A stretch of 64,000 nt of DNA. It comes from Auricularia sp. M13. Lineage: Eukaryota > Basidiomycota > Agaricomycetes > Auriculariales > Auriculariaceae. Under the pieces are notes generated by a model. The model was given only the letters and a program-made list of their open reading frames with translations, was not told where the DNA came from and did not search any database. The stretch spans positions 1,054,001-1,118,000 of the forward strand of contig CM073195.1 of the NCBI GenBank assembly GCA_037042915.1, in the 5' to 3' direction. This document shows positions 47,574 through 58,508 of this stretch, piece by piece; position 1 is the stretch's first letter; each line of letters begins with the position of its first letter. Position numbers and translations under genes: made by a program.

Positions 47574-47581
47574 CTCTTCCC
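47574..47581 (+). repeat. 8-bp target-site duplication, right
   Basis: CTCTTCCC directly after the element, identical to the left copy at 46566-46573. Confidence 0.9.
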
Positions 47582-48843
47582 GGCCAAGTCCAGCTTGCCC
47601 AGCAGATGCTGAGGCTCCCTCCCCACTCCCTGTCGCTCACCACGCTCGCCCATTATCCGGGTTGCTACGTGCTTCCCTCTGCCCGTACGGCCTTGTGTGT
47701 AGTCTTTGCGAGCATGGCACTGGGTGGGAGTTCTGCTGACGTGTTTGAGCTGTTCTTGCATGGTTTCGGGGAGGCCGCGTCCGACTACTCAGTATAGGAA
47801 GTCTGTGTGCAGCAGTAAGTCTAAACTGTCTCCACTCTGTAGTTCATGTTGAGCTGTCTATACCCACTTCCGCTGTATGCCGTTTATGTTGCCTTAATAT
47901 AATCATGTGCCGGATCCGTTTACCTTCCACCCTGCCGCGTTTCGAAACCGCGTTGCTAGCAGGTCAGGTTGAAGGTACGGAGTTAACGGGCGGAGGCTTA
48001 TTTTATTTGTGTCTGGCCTGTGAGCCCTATTACAGGAAACCTCAGGGAAAGTTCACGAACTTTCGGTAATTTACACGACTACGGGAATCTGGAACGTTTT
48101 TACCAGGTTGCTGGTAATCGGCCTGACCATAGGCTTTTCATAATCCGGTGGGTAGCAGTGTAATGTGTCAGCACCCACGTGTCAGTTCCCTAACAAGCTT
48201 GTACAAACAACGCAAGCAATTGGGTCGGATTGTCCAAAATTGCTCTGCGTCTGACCGAAAATGATGGCGTATAGGCAGCGGATGATCTTCAAAGACGGCA
48301 TGGTTGTGGTGCATCTTTCGGCAGCTCCGCTGGGCATTAGTGACTCGAAAATCACAAAAATGTTCTGAAGAATGCCTGATGAGACCAACTTGAAGATGAC
48401 CCGAGAAGTAAGAGGCCAGTCTCAAAACTGAATGTTTGCCACCTGCGTGAGTCCTTCAACTCAACGTATGCAAGGGCCTTCACTTGCTGCATCCTCCGCG
48501 TCCAGAGATGCTTCTACGGTATGAACGATCATCACTGCTGCAGTGAGCACAGTGGCGAGTGACGCCTGCATGGTGAGAGAAGGACGCGTCGACGTCGCAG
48601 GCCCATCGTAGAATCAGCAGTCGTGTTGTTCACAATCGAAGGCCAGCGGAGATGACAAGAGCAAGGTTTCCGACTTCAGGACAGGTTCTTAAAGAGTCAG
48701 TGGTCACTTTCTTCTTTGGAGGCCGGAAAGTACATGTTATAGAACACTTGAAACATATCTCGAGTGCTCCATAGTCAAGTAAGTGAGAGTCCTAGTCCAG
48801 TGCTTGATCTGGTTGGCCGAACTACATACTATGTACGTCACAT
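47582..48843. other. Gene-poor stretch after the hAT element
   Basis: About 1.26 kb without a supported gene. It contains a perfect 8-bp-arm hairpin GAAAGTTC-AC-GAACTTTC near 48045-48062 and the possible outer repeat ending at 48123. Confidence 0.4.
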
Positions 48844-49491
48844 TCAAGGCAGAGCAGGGTCACTATTCTCGGCAAAGAATGCATACGAAGGGGCGTTTAA
48901 GACAGCCAGCTCCGGGATGCTGTGGGCCAAGTCCTCGGCATCGTCGTCCTCGACGGCAATATTTTCCGCGTCTCCAATTCCGTGCCACATCGCGGCAAGG
49001 CGCACGAGGATGCCGGCCTGTGAGCCGCGCCCGTCCGTGTCGGCGTCGAAGAAGTCGGGGCACAGCGTCATCTGCCCGGTCTGCGCGGGAAACACGTACC
49101 CCGCGGTGTCCGCGAGGCCTTCGCAGCCGGCGTCCGTCGCGCACGAGTACGCGTATGTGCTGAAGGATGTGCGCCGAAGCGCCGCAAAGACGCCCGAGAC
49201 GACGGTGTGCCGCGCCACCGTGAAGTTCCCGAACCAGACGGTGTAGCGCTGCGTGCTGTTCGCGTTGGTGGCAAGGTACGTCGCAGCGCCCGTCACCAGC
49301 GTGTCGGCAGCGGTCGCTGCTGCGGTGAGCATGGTCTGCAACTCGGTGGAGCACCCCGTGAAAGTCGCAAGTGCGGTCGTGAGGGCGGCATCTTCGAAGC
49401 GCACCGGCACCGTGGGCGAGACAGCGAGCTCACGGCGGGCTGCGACACCGGCGGCGGCGAAAGCGAGACCAAGAAGGACATTTGGGAGCAT
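48844..49491 (-). CDS. Secreted M35 (aspzincin)-like protein lacking the zinc-binding motif
   Basis: One uninterrupted frame of 215 codons from the ATG at 49491. A signal peptide (MLPNVLLGLAFAAAGVAARR) is followed by FTGCSTELQTMLTAAATAAD, the CS...L...A pattern of peptidyl-Lys metalloendopeptidases, then RYTVWFGNF, STYAYSCATDAGCEGLADTA and YVFPAQTGQMTLCPDFFD, which match the region before the active site in that family. Where HExxH should come the protein reads LVRLAAMWHGIGDAENIAV, and the GTxD motif is missing. The end is normal for the family: DLAHSIPELAVLNAPSYAFF then AENSDP. At least four Cys are retained. It is probably an inactive secreted homologue. The absence of frame breaks argues against simple decay. 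Confidence 0.7.
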   Translation of the reverse strand: MLPNVLLGLAFAAAGVAARRELAVSPTVPVRFEDAALTTALATFTGCSTELQTMLTAAATAADTLVTGAATYLATNANSTQRYTVWFGNFTVARHTVVSGVFAALRRTSFSTYAYSCATDAGCEGLADTAGYVFPAQTGQMTLCPDFFDADTDGRGSQAGILVRLAAMWHGIGDAENIAVEDDDAEDLAHSIPELAVLNAPSYAFFAENSDPALP

Positions 49492-50502
49492 TGTCGGAGA
49501 CTGCTGGTGTTCTGTGAATCCAACAGCGATGGTGATGCAAAGGACCACATGATGGGCAACAGTCGAGGGTTTTGTACCGTCCAGTCTTGTCCACGGTTGA
49601 CTCTGGAGCAGTTCTGACATCCGCTTTGAAGCTAGGCCATGCAGATCCTGTCGGCATGCTGGGATTTCGGGGCGGAAGTCAATTACGCTCTTAATGACAA
49701 TGACTGTTGAAGTCGCCGTTACAGTGAATCTGTTGAAAATGGTCCTAAAATTCTGGCCTCAGTAGAGATATTAGTTTTCTTTTGGAGCACGACCTTGTGC
49801 GCTCACGCCGGCTATTTCACAGCAGGCTGAACGGTACAAGAGCTTGAGTGCATACCTGAAGGCTGCAAAACGAGCGTTCATCCTCGTGTCATATGTCAAC
49901 GGCATTCATTGCATTAACAAGGAACGCACGAGATTATGTCCCGCCGCCGTTCACATAGGTCACGAAGGCACGGAGCGCCGGGCACGGAATGCAGTGAAAT
50001 CCAGCATGTGCAAGTGTCGCTGGCGCAGTCGAAATGTATAATCACGGGCATTGGGTCTCGTATGACGTTGTCGAGGCGTCGTCATCAGCATTTTCACCGA
50101 TTGATCAGGAAAAGATGACGTTCTGAACGTTGGCGCGCCCGTCCTTCCAGAGACGCTATGTAGCAAGTGCCAGATCGCAAGCGAAGCCGAGTGGCCTCCA
50201 CAGTATTGCGCATGTTTGGCGCCGCAGCTGGGAGAAGCTCGTGCATCCAGCTAAGTCTCGAGCAGTTCGTAGAACGACAGTGGGGCGGATAGAATATCAT
50301 ACTGTATGTGCAGACCCTGCGACACGGACGACCATCGGAAGCAAGAGGAACAGCAATACGGCGAAGGGGAAGCCATGCGGTACTGCAATGAAGTGAGTAG
50401 TATGACGCTCAGCAGTGCATGGTCGACCGGAGCCCGAGAAAGGCTTTAAGAATATTTATTGGAGGACCTACGGCTCGCGCAGAGTTCGCAGGAATCACTT
50501 GA
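49492..50502. other. Intergenic between two minus-strand genes
   Basis: About 1 kb. Short open frames on both strands show no conserved content. Nothing else seen. Confidence 0.4.
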
Positions 50503-51445
50503 TTACTTCTTGGACTTCGACTCCTCAGCTTTCTTCGCGTCCTTCGGCGCGTCTTCGTTCTGTAATCACGACTTGAGTATCAGTTCAACGGAAGTGGGGG
50601 TATAGGTGGCACGCACGAGACCCTTCTGCGCGGAGGCCGTGACCTCCTTCAGGTCAACGTCGTTCCCCTCTGAATCCTTCGTCGGCAGTGCACTGGGATT
50701 ATCATCGCCAGACTTCTTCTCCTTGTCGCCGCCAGACGACTTCTTCCCCGAGTCGTCGCTCTTCTAAAAATATCACAATGCCCAACTCAGCACCTCGCGT
50801 GACGCACAGACGCAAAATGGCGCACCTCGTCCCGCTGTTGGGCGACATCCTTGGGCGGCTGCTCTGTGCTCTCGTCGTCCTTCATGCCGCCCGTCTTGGG
50901 GTCGCTGCCGTCCTGTTGTGATGCAAAATGCCGCATCAGCGCACGACGTCATCGAACATCGCACACGGGAGACACGCACGCCAGTGGCCTCGGCGTCAGG
51001 GTTCTCGGGCTCCTTGGGCTCCTGCGGCGCGTGCTCGCCCTTCGCGTCCAGGCCGTCGCCGTGGCGGTGGTGCGCGTGCTCGCCGGTCTTCTTCGCGCCG
51101 GGCCCGACCAGGTACACGAACTACAAAACACCGCTCTCAGCAGGGGCCTCGATAAGAAATAAATTTGCTAGTACTCACGGCAGACCCGAAGATGGCGGCA
51201 GAGGCGACCTACGTGTGCGCAATGAGTTCATTTCATTGGTGACGATGATGAGGGCGGCCGCGGGATCGAAAGGACATGCGCTACGTACTATCCACGCGGT
51301 GTCCCCGCTAGCTTTCTTCGGCGCATGCTCGCCTCGCGGCGGACGCGAGGCCGCGTCGCAAGACGGGCACAGCAGCGCGCGAGCGCGTCACGGTCGAGGA
51401 GCGCGCGGCGGCGCGGGCGGCGGCGCGAAATGCGGGCGGTGACAT
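50503..51445 (-). CDS. Small putative mitochondrial protein, Lys/Asp-rich C-terminus
   Basis: Not assigned to a named family, although similar small proteins are common in basidiomycetes. The ATG at 51445 starts MSPPAFRAAARAAARSSTV, then RSRAAVPVLRRGLASAA, an Arg/Ala/Ser-rich amphipathic leader with no acidic residue, as in mitochondrial presequences. Next come EHAPKKASGDTAW and, after an intron, a short hydrophobic stretch (VASAAIFGSAFVYLVGPG) that could be one inner-membrane helix. Then a hydrophilic tail runs over small exons (KTGEHAHHRHGDGLDAKGEH, EPENPDAEATG, KSDDSGKKSSGGDKEKKSGD) and ends EESKSKK at 50503. The join of RGLASAA to EHAPKK needs one base near 51335-51345, as in other genes here. 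About five exons and 180 residues. Confidence 0.6.
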
Positions 51446-51675
51446 GGTTCAAGTTCACGGACACAGCAAAGTCGAGAACTCCGATCTAGACGTGCCAATG
51501 ACACCATCGACAGTTCCTGAGTTTGAGTGTTCCGACGTCTGGCGAGTACGAGTCTGGGAGTCTATACAAGAGGTAAGAGGGAGCTACAAAGAAATACAGA
51601 TAGCAAGCGACGGGAAGAGATCACGCAAACACGACAGTGATACCGGAGAGCAACTGGACAAGTGCACGAAAGCAT

Positions 51676-53941
51676 TCAGTCGGCCGCTCGTTTTTGCTTC
51701 TTCTTGGCCGGTTCCTCCTCCTCGCCCGGCCGCACCTTGTGCTTCGGCTTCGGCTTGGGCTCATCCGCGTCGACGTCCATGGGCTCGTCCGCCGTGCCGC
51801 CCGTGCTCTTCTTTTTCTTCTTCTTGGGTGTTCCCGTCCGCGGCGGCGCTGGCCTTCTTTTTCTTCTTGGGCGGCGATCCGCCGGGAGAGCCCTCCTTGC
51901 TCTTCTTCTTGTCCGCTTTCGACTTGGCCTTCGCGCTCGCCTTCGCCTTGGCCGCCTTGACCATGTCGTCCGACGCGTCGCTTGCCGCGCCGGATTCCTC
52001 GTCGGACGAGTCCGACGGCGAGCCTTCATCTGAGGATGACGCCTGGAAGTCCTCGTCTGCGCCATGTCAAAAACACATGAAGAAGGAATGTCAGTAAAGA
52101 GCAACGGACCTTCCTCACTATCCTCATCATCATCGTTCGCCATGCGCGGCCTTGCAGGCGCCTCGTCGTCGCTCGCGACGCTCTGCATCTCCTCGTCCTC
52201 GTCCGCATCGTCGAGCGCCGCCGCAATCAGCTCGTCGCCCATCTCGCTCTTCGTTTTGACCTTCTTGCCCTTGAGGAACGCCTCGAGTCCCTCGTGCTCC
52301 TCCTTGTTGATGCTCGTGAACACCAGCTCGGGTCCCGTCTGCTTGACGACCTTCACGTCGATCGTCCGCGCGGACGCCATCCCGCCGCCCAGGCGCGAGA
52401 ATACCACTTGGTGGATGTCGGCAAACTCGATCAGCGTGGGCTGCTTGGTCACGAAGAACAGCGCCTTTTCCAGAACGAAGAGTTCGCCTTGCGACGCCTT
52501 CAGGTTGCATTTGATGCTCGGGTGTCCGCCCACTCTAAAACAACGTTACAAATGGGATTTATTCTGGGGCGGAAAGGGGGACGCACGATTGGAAGGAGGA
52601 TGTGCCGGTGATTTTCTTGTTGGTGAGCCCGCGGAAGACGCTCGAGACGACCTGGTACATGGCCGTCTCGTAGTGCTTGTCCAACCGTCCCTCGTATTTT
52701 GTGGCGATCGTCTCGCTGGGGCAAGTTCAGCGACGGAACGTTGTACATAGTCACTTGTACGCACTCGTCTAATGCCAGGTCGATCTCCAGCTCTTGGTCG
52801 CGCGAGAACATGGTGACGAGATATGGGTACTTCGTCTGACCCTGCCGTATTGGCGGGTCCAAACCAATCTAAACGTAGTGAGCATCGCGGAAATGGTAGG
52901 AGCCAACTGCGACGCGTACGATGAACTGTACGTGCACGTCGTCGGCCTTGGGGAGGAGGAAGAGCCTATTAATCGCGCTGTACATGATCTTATAGTCGTA
53001 CGTCTTGCCGCGCAAGCGCATAAAGTCGGTGAACATGTCGATATCGTATCGTCCTCTGGGCGTGACGACGAGCACGTCCTCGAAGAGCACAATGCTCTCG
53101 CCCATGATGCCCTGCCCGATTTCCGCGCGGTCGCGGATGGCGTCGTGGAAGACCTGGGCGGCGCTCTGCTCCTCCTCGTCGTCGCTCTTGGGCCCTTTCT
53201 CCTGTCGTCGTCGTCGTCGTCCGCGGCGCGCTCGACGACACCAGGGACATAGAAGCGCATCTCGACGAGCTCGTCGTACTTGCCCGTCTTGCCCTTCTTT
53301 TCGCCGCCGTTCAGCGGGGCGAACTCGACGGAGACCTCTGTCTTGCCGGCGATGTTAGAGTTGGCGACGTATTTCATGGGCACTTCGAATGCCGTCTTGT
53401 TTGAGACGAGGAACGCCAAATCCTCGCCTGCGCAGCGCGCAAGTTAGAGTCAAAGTCGCGCCCTTCAGCAAGATTTTTGCTCTGAGCGCACCCTGGAAGT
53501 CTGTGGCGCCCCAGTTCCAGCCTTTATAGCTGATATCCTTGGTCTCGAGCGCGACATCGTAGTAGGACTTGAAGAGCGCGACGAGCTTGTCATGGTCCTT
53601 CGCAGGGCGTTAACGCGTCGAAAACGCGCGTTTTTTCCCGCCACAACGGCGTACCTCGCGCTGGAAGCCGTCGAAGGTCTCGCGACGCCTGTTGTCCTTG
53701 AGCCCGACGCGCAGCTGGAAATTGCGCGCGACGCGGAGCCACTGGGCCCATTTAATGTTGGCGGCGGCGATGGTGGCCGTCTGCTCGCCCTGCAGGGCCT
53801 TCCAGGCCAGCCCGCTCTGCGCGAATCGGATCTCTTTAACGCAAGACAAATGAGCTTTGGGCATTGAGCGGCAGGGAGACACGCACTGCCTGGGTCTGGG
53901 CTGAGGCCGTGGAAGATGTTGTCGAACTGGGCCGTGGCCAT
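51676..53941 (-). CDS. POB3: FACT complex subunit POB3 (SSRP1 orthologue)
   Basis: Histone chaperone that, with Spt16, disassembles and reassembles nucleosomes during transcription and replication; essential in yeast. The ATG at 53941 begins MATAQFDNIFHGLSPDPG. Then come the dimerisation-domain motifs GLAWKALQGEQTATI, IKWAQWLRVARNFQLRVGL and DISYKGWNWGATDFQGEDLA, with FEVPMKYVANSNIAGKTEVS. The double PH region has MGESIVLFEDVLVVTPRGRY, IMYSAINRLFLLPK and GLDPPIRQGQTKYPYLVTMF, then IKCNLKASQGELFVLEKALF and DIHQVVFSRLGGG. An acidic Ser/Asp/Glu tract and a Lys-rich tail (KKKQKRAAD) end it. No HMG box, as usual for fungal POB3. A one-base frame break lies near 51830-51836 in the Lys-rich tail. 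About nine exons; shares a 104-bp promoter with the alpha-actinin gene. Confidence 0.93.
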
Positions 53942-54045
53942 CGCGGCGGGCGGGTGGGCGGACGGCACTGGCGGGGAGGAGGAGGAAGGGCAAGACGCGT
54001 CGCCGGAGCTTCAACCCGCCGCCACTCTCTTTCTCTGCCAGTGCC
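53942..54045. promoter_or_regulatory. Shared divergent promoter, 104 bp
   Basis: Only 104 bases separate the POB3 start (53941, minus) from the alpha-actinin start (54046, plus). It is very GC-rich, with GAGGAGGAGG near 53975-53984 and no TATA box, as expected for a constitutive bidirectional promoter. Confidence 0.6.
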
Positions 54046-56773
54046 ATGGCCACCGACTCGCTCGAGGCCCGCTCCAGGGACATGCAGGAGCGCACCTTCT
54101 GCAAATGGTCCGCGAATGTATGCTGCCAGACGCCATTCCCAGGCTGACATAATCGCAGGCTGAACACGAAGCTCGAGGAAGGCGGGTACCCGCCCATGTC
54201 CTCGCTCTACAGCGACCTCAGCGACGGCGTCCGCCTCATCCAGCTCATGGTACGCTGCCAAACAGCTGATAGCGCGTCTCTAACGCATTGAAATCGCCAG
54301 GAAATAATGGGTACGCCGCCGCCGCTCGACATCGCGCGCGCGCATTCCGCTCACTGCTCGCAGGCGACGTCTCGCTCGGGCGGTACAACAAGAACCCGCG
54401 GATGCGCGTCCAGAAGGCAGAGAACGTCAATCTCGCGCTCGAGTTCATCACCTCGCGCGGCGTCAAGCTCACCAACATCGGCCCTGAGGGTGAGTGCTGG
54501 GCATTCCGGCTGAGTGCGCGTGCCACCGGCGCCGACGCGCTCTGCAGACATCATCGACGGCAACATCAAGCTCATACTGGGCATGATATGGACACTCATT
54601 CTCCGATTTACCATCGCCGACATCAAGTGCGCGCTCTTCGCGCAATGGCGATCAGAACGTCGCTGACGCCGGCATGCAGCGAGGAGGGTGTGTCCGCAAA
54701 GGAGGGCCTGCTGCTCTGGTGCCAGCGCAAGACCGCGCCGTACAAGGAGGTCGACGTCCAGGACTTTACCTACTCCTGGCAGGACGGCCTTGCACTGTGC
54801 GCCACTGCCTCCGGCATCGTTCCCCAGTGCTGACGCTTTCGCGCAGTTGTGCGCTTATACATTGCCACCGACCAGACCTCCTCGACTATAACTCGCTTGA
54901 CAAGGTATTCTGGGTTCCGGTTCATCCTTTTGCCTACCTTCCAACGCCCATTGCAGACAGACCGGCATGGAAATACGCGTCTGGCCTTCCGCGTCGCGCA
55001 GGAACACCTTGGCATCCCAGTACGTGCCCGCCCCCCCGCACATGAACTCTTTACCTGCTCGCTCACAGCAACTCCTCGAAGTCGAAGACCTATGCGACAA
55101 CAAGCCCGACGAGCGCAGCGTCATGACCTACATCGCCTCCTTCTTCCACGCCTTCTCCTCGATGGACCAAGCAGAGACCGTCGCGCGGCGCGTCGAGAAG
55201 TTCGCCGAGCTCATGCAGTCCGTCTGGACGAGCAAGAACGACTACGAGCGCCGCGCCAAGATCCTGCTGGCCGCCGTGCGCGCGGTGCAGGACGAGTGGG
55301 CGCAGGCGTCCCTGCGCGGCATCTCGTACCCCGAGGCGCGTGCGGCTGCCGCCGCGTTTGCCGCCTACAAGGCGAGCTCAAAGCGCGCGTGGGTCACGGA
55401 GAAGCAGGAGCTCGGCACGCTGTACGGCAACATCCAGACGCGATTACGCACCTACGGCCTGAGAGAGTGGGTCCCCGCGCCGGGGCTCTTGCCGCAGGTC
55501 CGTTCGTTCGTTCACTCGTGAGGGCATGACCAACGCATGCTAATTGTGCCTGCGCCACTATCAGGATATTGACTCGGAGTGGGCACGATTAGAGGCGGCT
55601 GAGGCTACGCGCTCCCGCGCGATTAATGCCCAGATTCGCGAGTAAATCTTCGCGTGACCCTTCCCATGGTAACGCATACTGACGAGCGGTGTGATTATTC
55701 AGGATTAAGGAGACACTACGAAAAGCGTTTGCGGACCTTGCGAACGAGTTCGAGCGACGGTTGCGCAAGATCTCGTCCGAGCTCGCATCGCTGGAAGGTC
55801 CGCTTGAGGTCCGTCCAGAGCTTTCTCTTTGCATCGGAAGCTGAACGCGAAACTCGTTCGCAGGATCAACAGGCGGCCGTAAAGACCATCCAGACGCGAT
55901 TACCTCCACTGACGGAACAGCTATCGACCGTCAAGGCGGCCGAGGACGAGTGTGCGACGGCGAACGTGGAGGAGAACGACTACACCGTGTTCACGCACCA
56001 GGACCTTGAGTTCGAGCTCACGCTCCTCTCGCAGAACGTCGCCAAGAAGATTGCGTTTATCGACAACCAGGTGCACCCAGCCGCTCATTACCTCTTCCCT
56101 TGTCTTCCCTTGCCTTATCTTTTCACATTTCTGACGCGGCTGCGTGCAGATTGTGTCGCGCAACATGACGAACCTGACGCCGGCGCAGCTCGAGCAGTTC
56201 GAGAGCACCTTCCGCTATTTCGATCGCGACGAGACCAACACGCTGCACCCAGCTGAACTCGCCGGCGCACTCGCGTCGCTGGGCATCGTGTATTCGGTAC
56301 GCGCACCTCCTCCTACTGAGGCAAATTATCCCCGTTTGCTGAATGCGCGGGGCAGGACTCGGATATGGACATTATTTACGACCAGCTCGTGCAGATGTAC
56401 GGCGCAGTCACGTACGAGGCGTTCATCAATCTCCTTGTGCGTCGCGCGCTTCATGCCTTACTTACACTTTCCATCCTAAAATCACTATTCGTGACAGGTC
56501 GATATCACGGAGGACCAGACGACGCCAGAACAGCTGCGTGAGGCGTTCCGGGGCATCGCGGCGGACAAGGTACGCATCCTCATCGCTCATTTCTCTTGCC
56601 GTCATCCTGCTCGTGTTAACGTGGTGCAGCCCATTGTCTCGGAGCTCGACCTGCGGATGGCCGTGCTGCCGGCGTCGACAATAGATTACCTGCGGCAGGT
56701 GATGCCGCGGGTGGGTACGGACGGGGACGAGCCCGTGTATGACTACGAGGCGTGGCTGGACAGTGTATTTTGA
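54046..56773 (+). CDS. Alpha-actinin (Ain1-like) actin-bundling protein
   Basis: Cross-links actin filaments, notably in the cytokinetic ring. The ATG at 54046 begins [22 protein letters not shown] domain 1: [66 protein letters not shown] domain 2: [50 protein letters not shown]. Then [20 protein letters not shown] and [16 protein letters not shown]. Coiled-coil, spectrin-like helices follow (for example [16 protein letters not shown] and [16 protein letters not shown]). The C-terminal EF-hand region has [20 protein letters not shown] and [16 protein letters not shown] and ends [11 protein letters not shown] with the TGA at 56771-56773. Many introns of about 50-60 bases. About 640 residues, the fungal length with short spectrin repeats. 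Confidence 0.92.
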
Positions 56774-57433
56774 ATCGGTGATTTATAGAACGCAACAACA
56801 ATGATCCTTACGGTGCAGGGTTTGCTCCGGTGCAAATACCGTCGTTGGGCTTTCGAGGAGCGTGAAAAGATTATCATCAGGTACAGTGCATCTCTGGGAC
56901 AGATACGATGGTGCATGGGCTAATCAAAGTTTGCAGAAACACAGGCCGCATGCGTTTGTGTGGATTTGAATGTCGGTCAGTGGCCTGGCACTGTGTCCGA
57001 GATTTGCGCGCGGGATCTAAGCATCTTGCACCTCAATGGTCAAGATCGCCCACTGCCAATCCAGTGGGGCTCGCAAAGCCTCTGGTCTCAAGCACACCAC
57101 GTAAGTTGCACCATTGTAGTCTGAGTCTCGACAATGCGTCGGCATTTTCGTCATCATGTCTCCCCGGATGCTATCAGGTGCGCGCCATCGTGATCTACAG
57201 CACCGTGTAGACCAGCCGTCGCCTTCTCAGGGAGCGCCGCCTTGCCTTAATCGGTCCGATGCCGCTCGCCCGTGCTGGGGAAGCCGGTGGCTAGCTGGTC
57301 CGTTTGGCAGGCGACAGCATACATTTCCTGTTCTAGTGGCTTGCCCAGTCGCCCGTGCACAGTAGTTATAGGGTATGCATTCACCGCTGCTGGCCTGCTT
57401 TTGTTGGGACCGCTCCCTCGTTCCACCACTGAG
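56774..57433. other. Intergenic between alpha-actinin and cupredoxin-like gene
   Basis: 660 bases without a supported gene or repeat. Confidence 0.4.
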
Positions 57434-58508
57434 ATGCGCATGATGTTCGCCGCAACGACGGTCGTGTGTGCTGCCTCCGCCCGCTCAACGAATGCGTGTC
57501 AGTCACCAAACCCCGAGGACTATGTCGGCGTCGGCACGCAGGGCCTGGTGTTTACGCCCGCAACTTTGGCAGTGCCAGGTGCGTTGACTTGACGTGTATT
57601 CACTCCAATCGTGCTGCATGTCTGACGCGTTGTCATTGCAGTATGCCAGAAGGTCGTATTTGTCATCGCCAATACAGCTTCCAGTCCCAATATTACCGTC
57701 GTGCAGAGCAGGTCGTTTGAGGAACCCTGCACACCGCTCGCCGGAGGATTTCGATCAGTGTCCCGCGGAGTCGACCAGCCGGAACTGAGCATCTTGGTTA
57801 CAGATGTACGTGCGTGCTTGTGGCGCATAACGTCCTGCTCATGATATTCGCCAAACAGTTGAACCCGATATACTTTCATGTCGAGGCATACTGCGATCAA
57901 GGATGGTATTAATCCTGAATCCGGCCCAGGACTCCGATCTGGAAACATTCATTGCTCTTGCGCGGGATACTTCTTCCTCGGCGGTGCCTACGCAGTCGAC
58001 CGCGATCGATGACCTTCCAACAGCGCCGTCGACGACTGCCTCAGCTCCGGAATCCCCACAACCATTGATGCTTGTGACAGCTACGCCGCTCTCTCCTGAC
58101 TCCGGTGCGTGGCGAGGCGCCTGGTTGCAAGAGGACCCTTCCTTCCCAGTCGCATCAACATCCTCAGGCTGCGCTAGCGCGTCGCACAACATTTCAGCTG
58201 CAACGCTAGGCGCAGCGATCATTGCCGCCATCGCCGGGACGCTGTCTATAGTGTTCCTGGTGGTCTTGCTGGTTCGAGTGCGGGCCAGCAGACGGGCCAT
58301 CGATACCCATACGCAAATGGTAGATCAGCGGCATGCCGCGACGCCCTCTCCCATCGCCGGGTCCTCGCATACAGCCAACGGAGCCATCGTTTCGCAGTTC
58401 CTTGACATGAGCGACGGCGACGACAATACGCTCGGTCGAAATCGCGGCCGGTCATGGGTTCGGCACCTGCGCAAAAATACGCTGGCTCCTCCACCAAGTC
58501 CGGTGTAG
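57434..58508 (+). CDS. Secreted cupredoxin-like protein with C-terminal membrane helix
   Basis: Likely a cell-surface protein. The ATG at 57434 begins a signal peptide (MRMMFAATTVVCAASARS). The cupredoxin-like domain reads VGVGTQGLVFTPATLAVPV, KVVFVIANTASSPNITVVQ, SFEEPCTPLAGGFRS and, after an intron, PIYFHVEAYCDQGMVLILNP. In the usual family pattern the copper ligands are a His before VTQSSF, a Cys after W/F-F-Y, a His before C and the final Met; here they are Ile-Thr, Val, Tyr and Met, so only Met is kept. A Ser/Thr/Pro-rich stalk, one transmembrane helix (ISAATLGAAIIAAIAGTLSI and VFLVVLLV) and a short basic cytoplasmic tail ending PPPSPV follow. About four exons; stop at 58508. The frame is intact through the helix. 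Confidence 0.75.

Larger units (their letters stand above)
46350..48123. repeat. Possible diverged inverted-repeat pair enclosing the hAT element
   Basis: GGCCGATTAC at 46350-46359 is matched in reverse at 48114-48123. Further in, both sides carry a similar block on opposite strands (left TAGTGGGGCAAATTACC, about 46417-46433; right, reversed, TAGTCGTGTAAATTACC). Similarity is patchy. This may be the edges of an older element into which the hAT copy later inserted, or chance. Confidence 0.25.
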
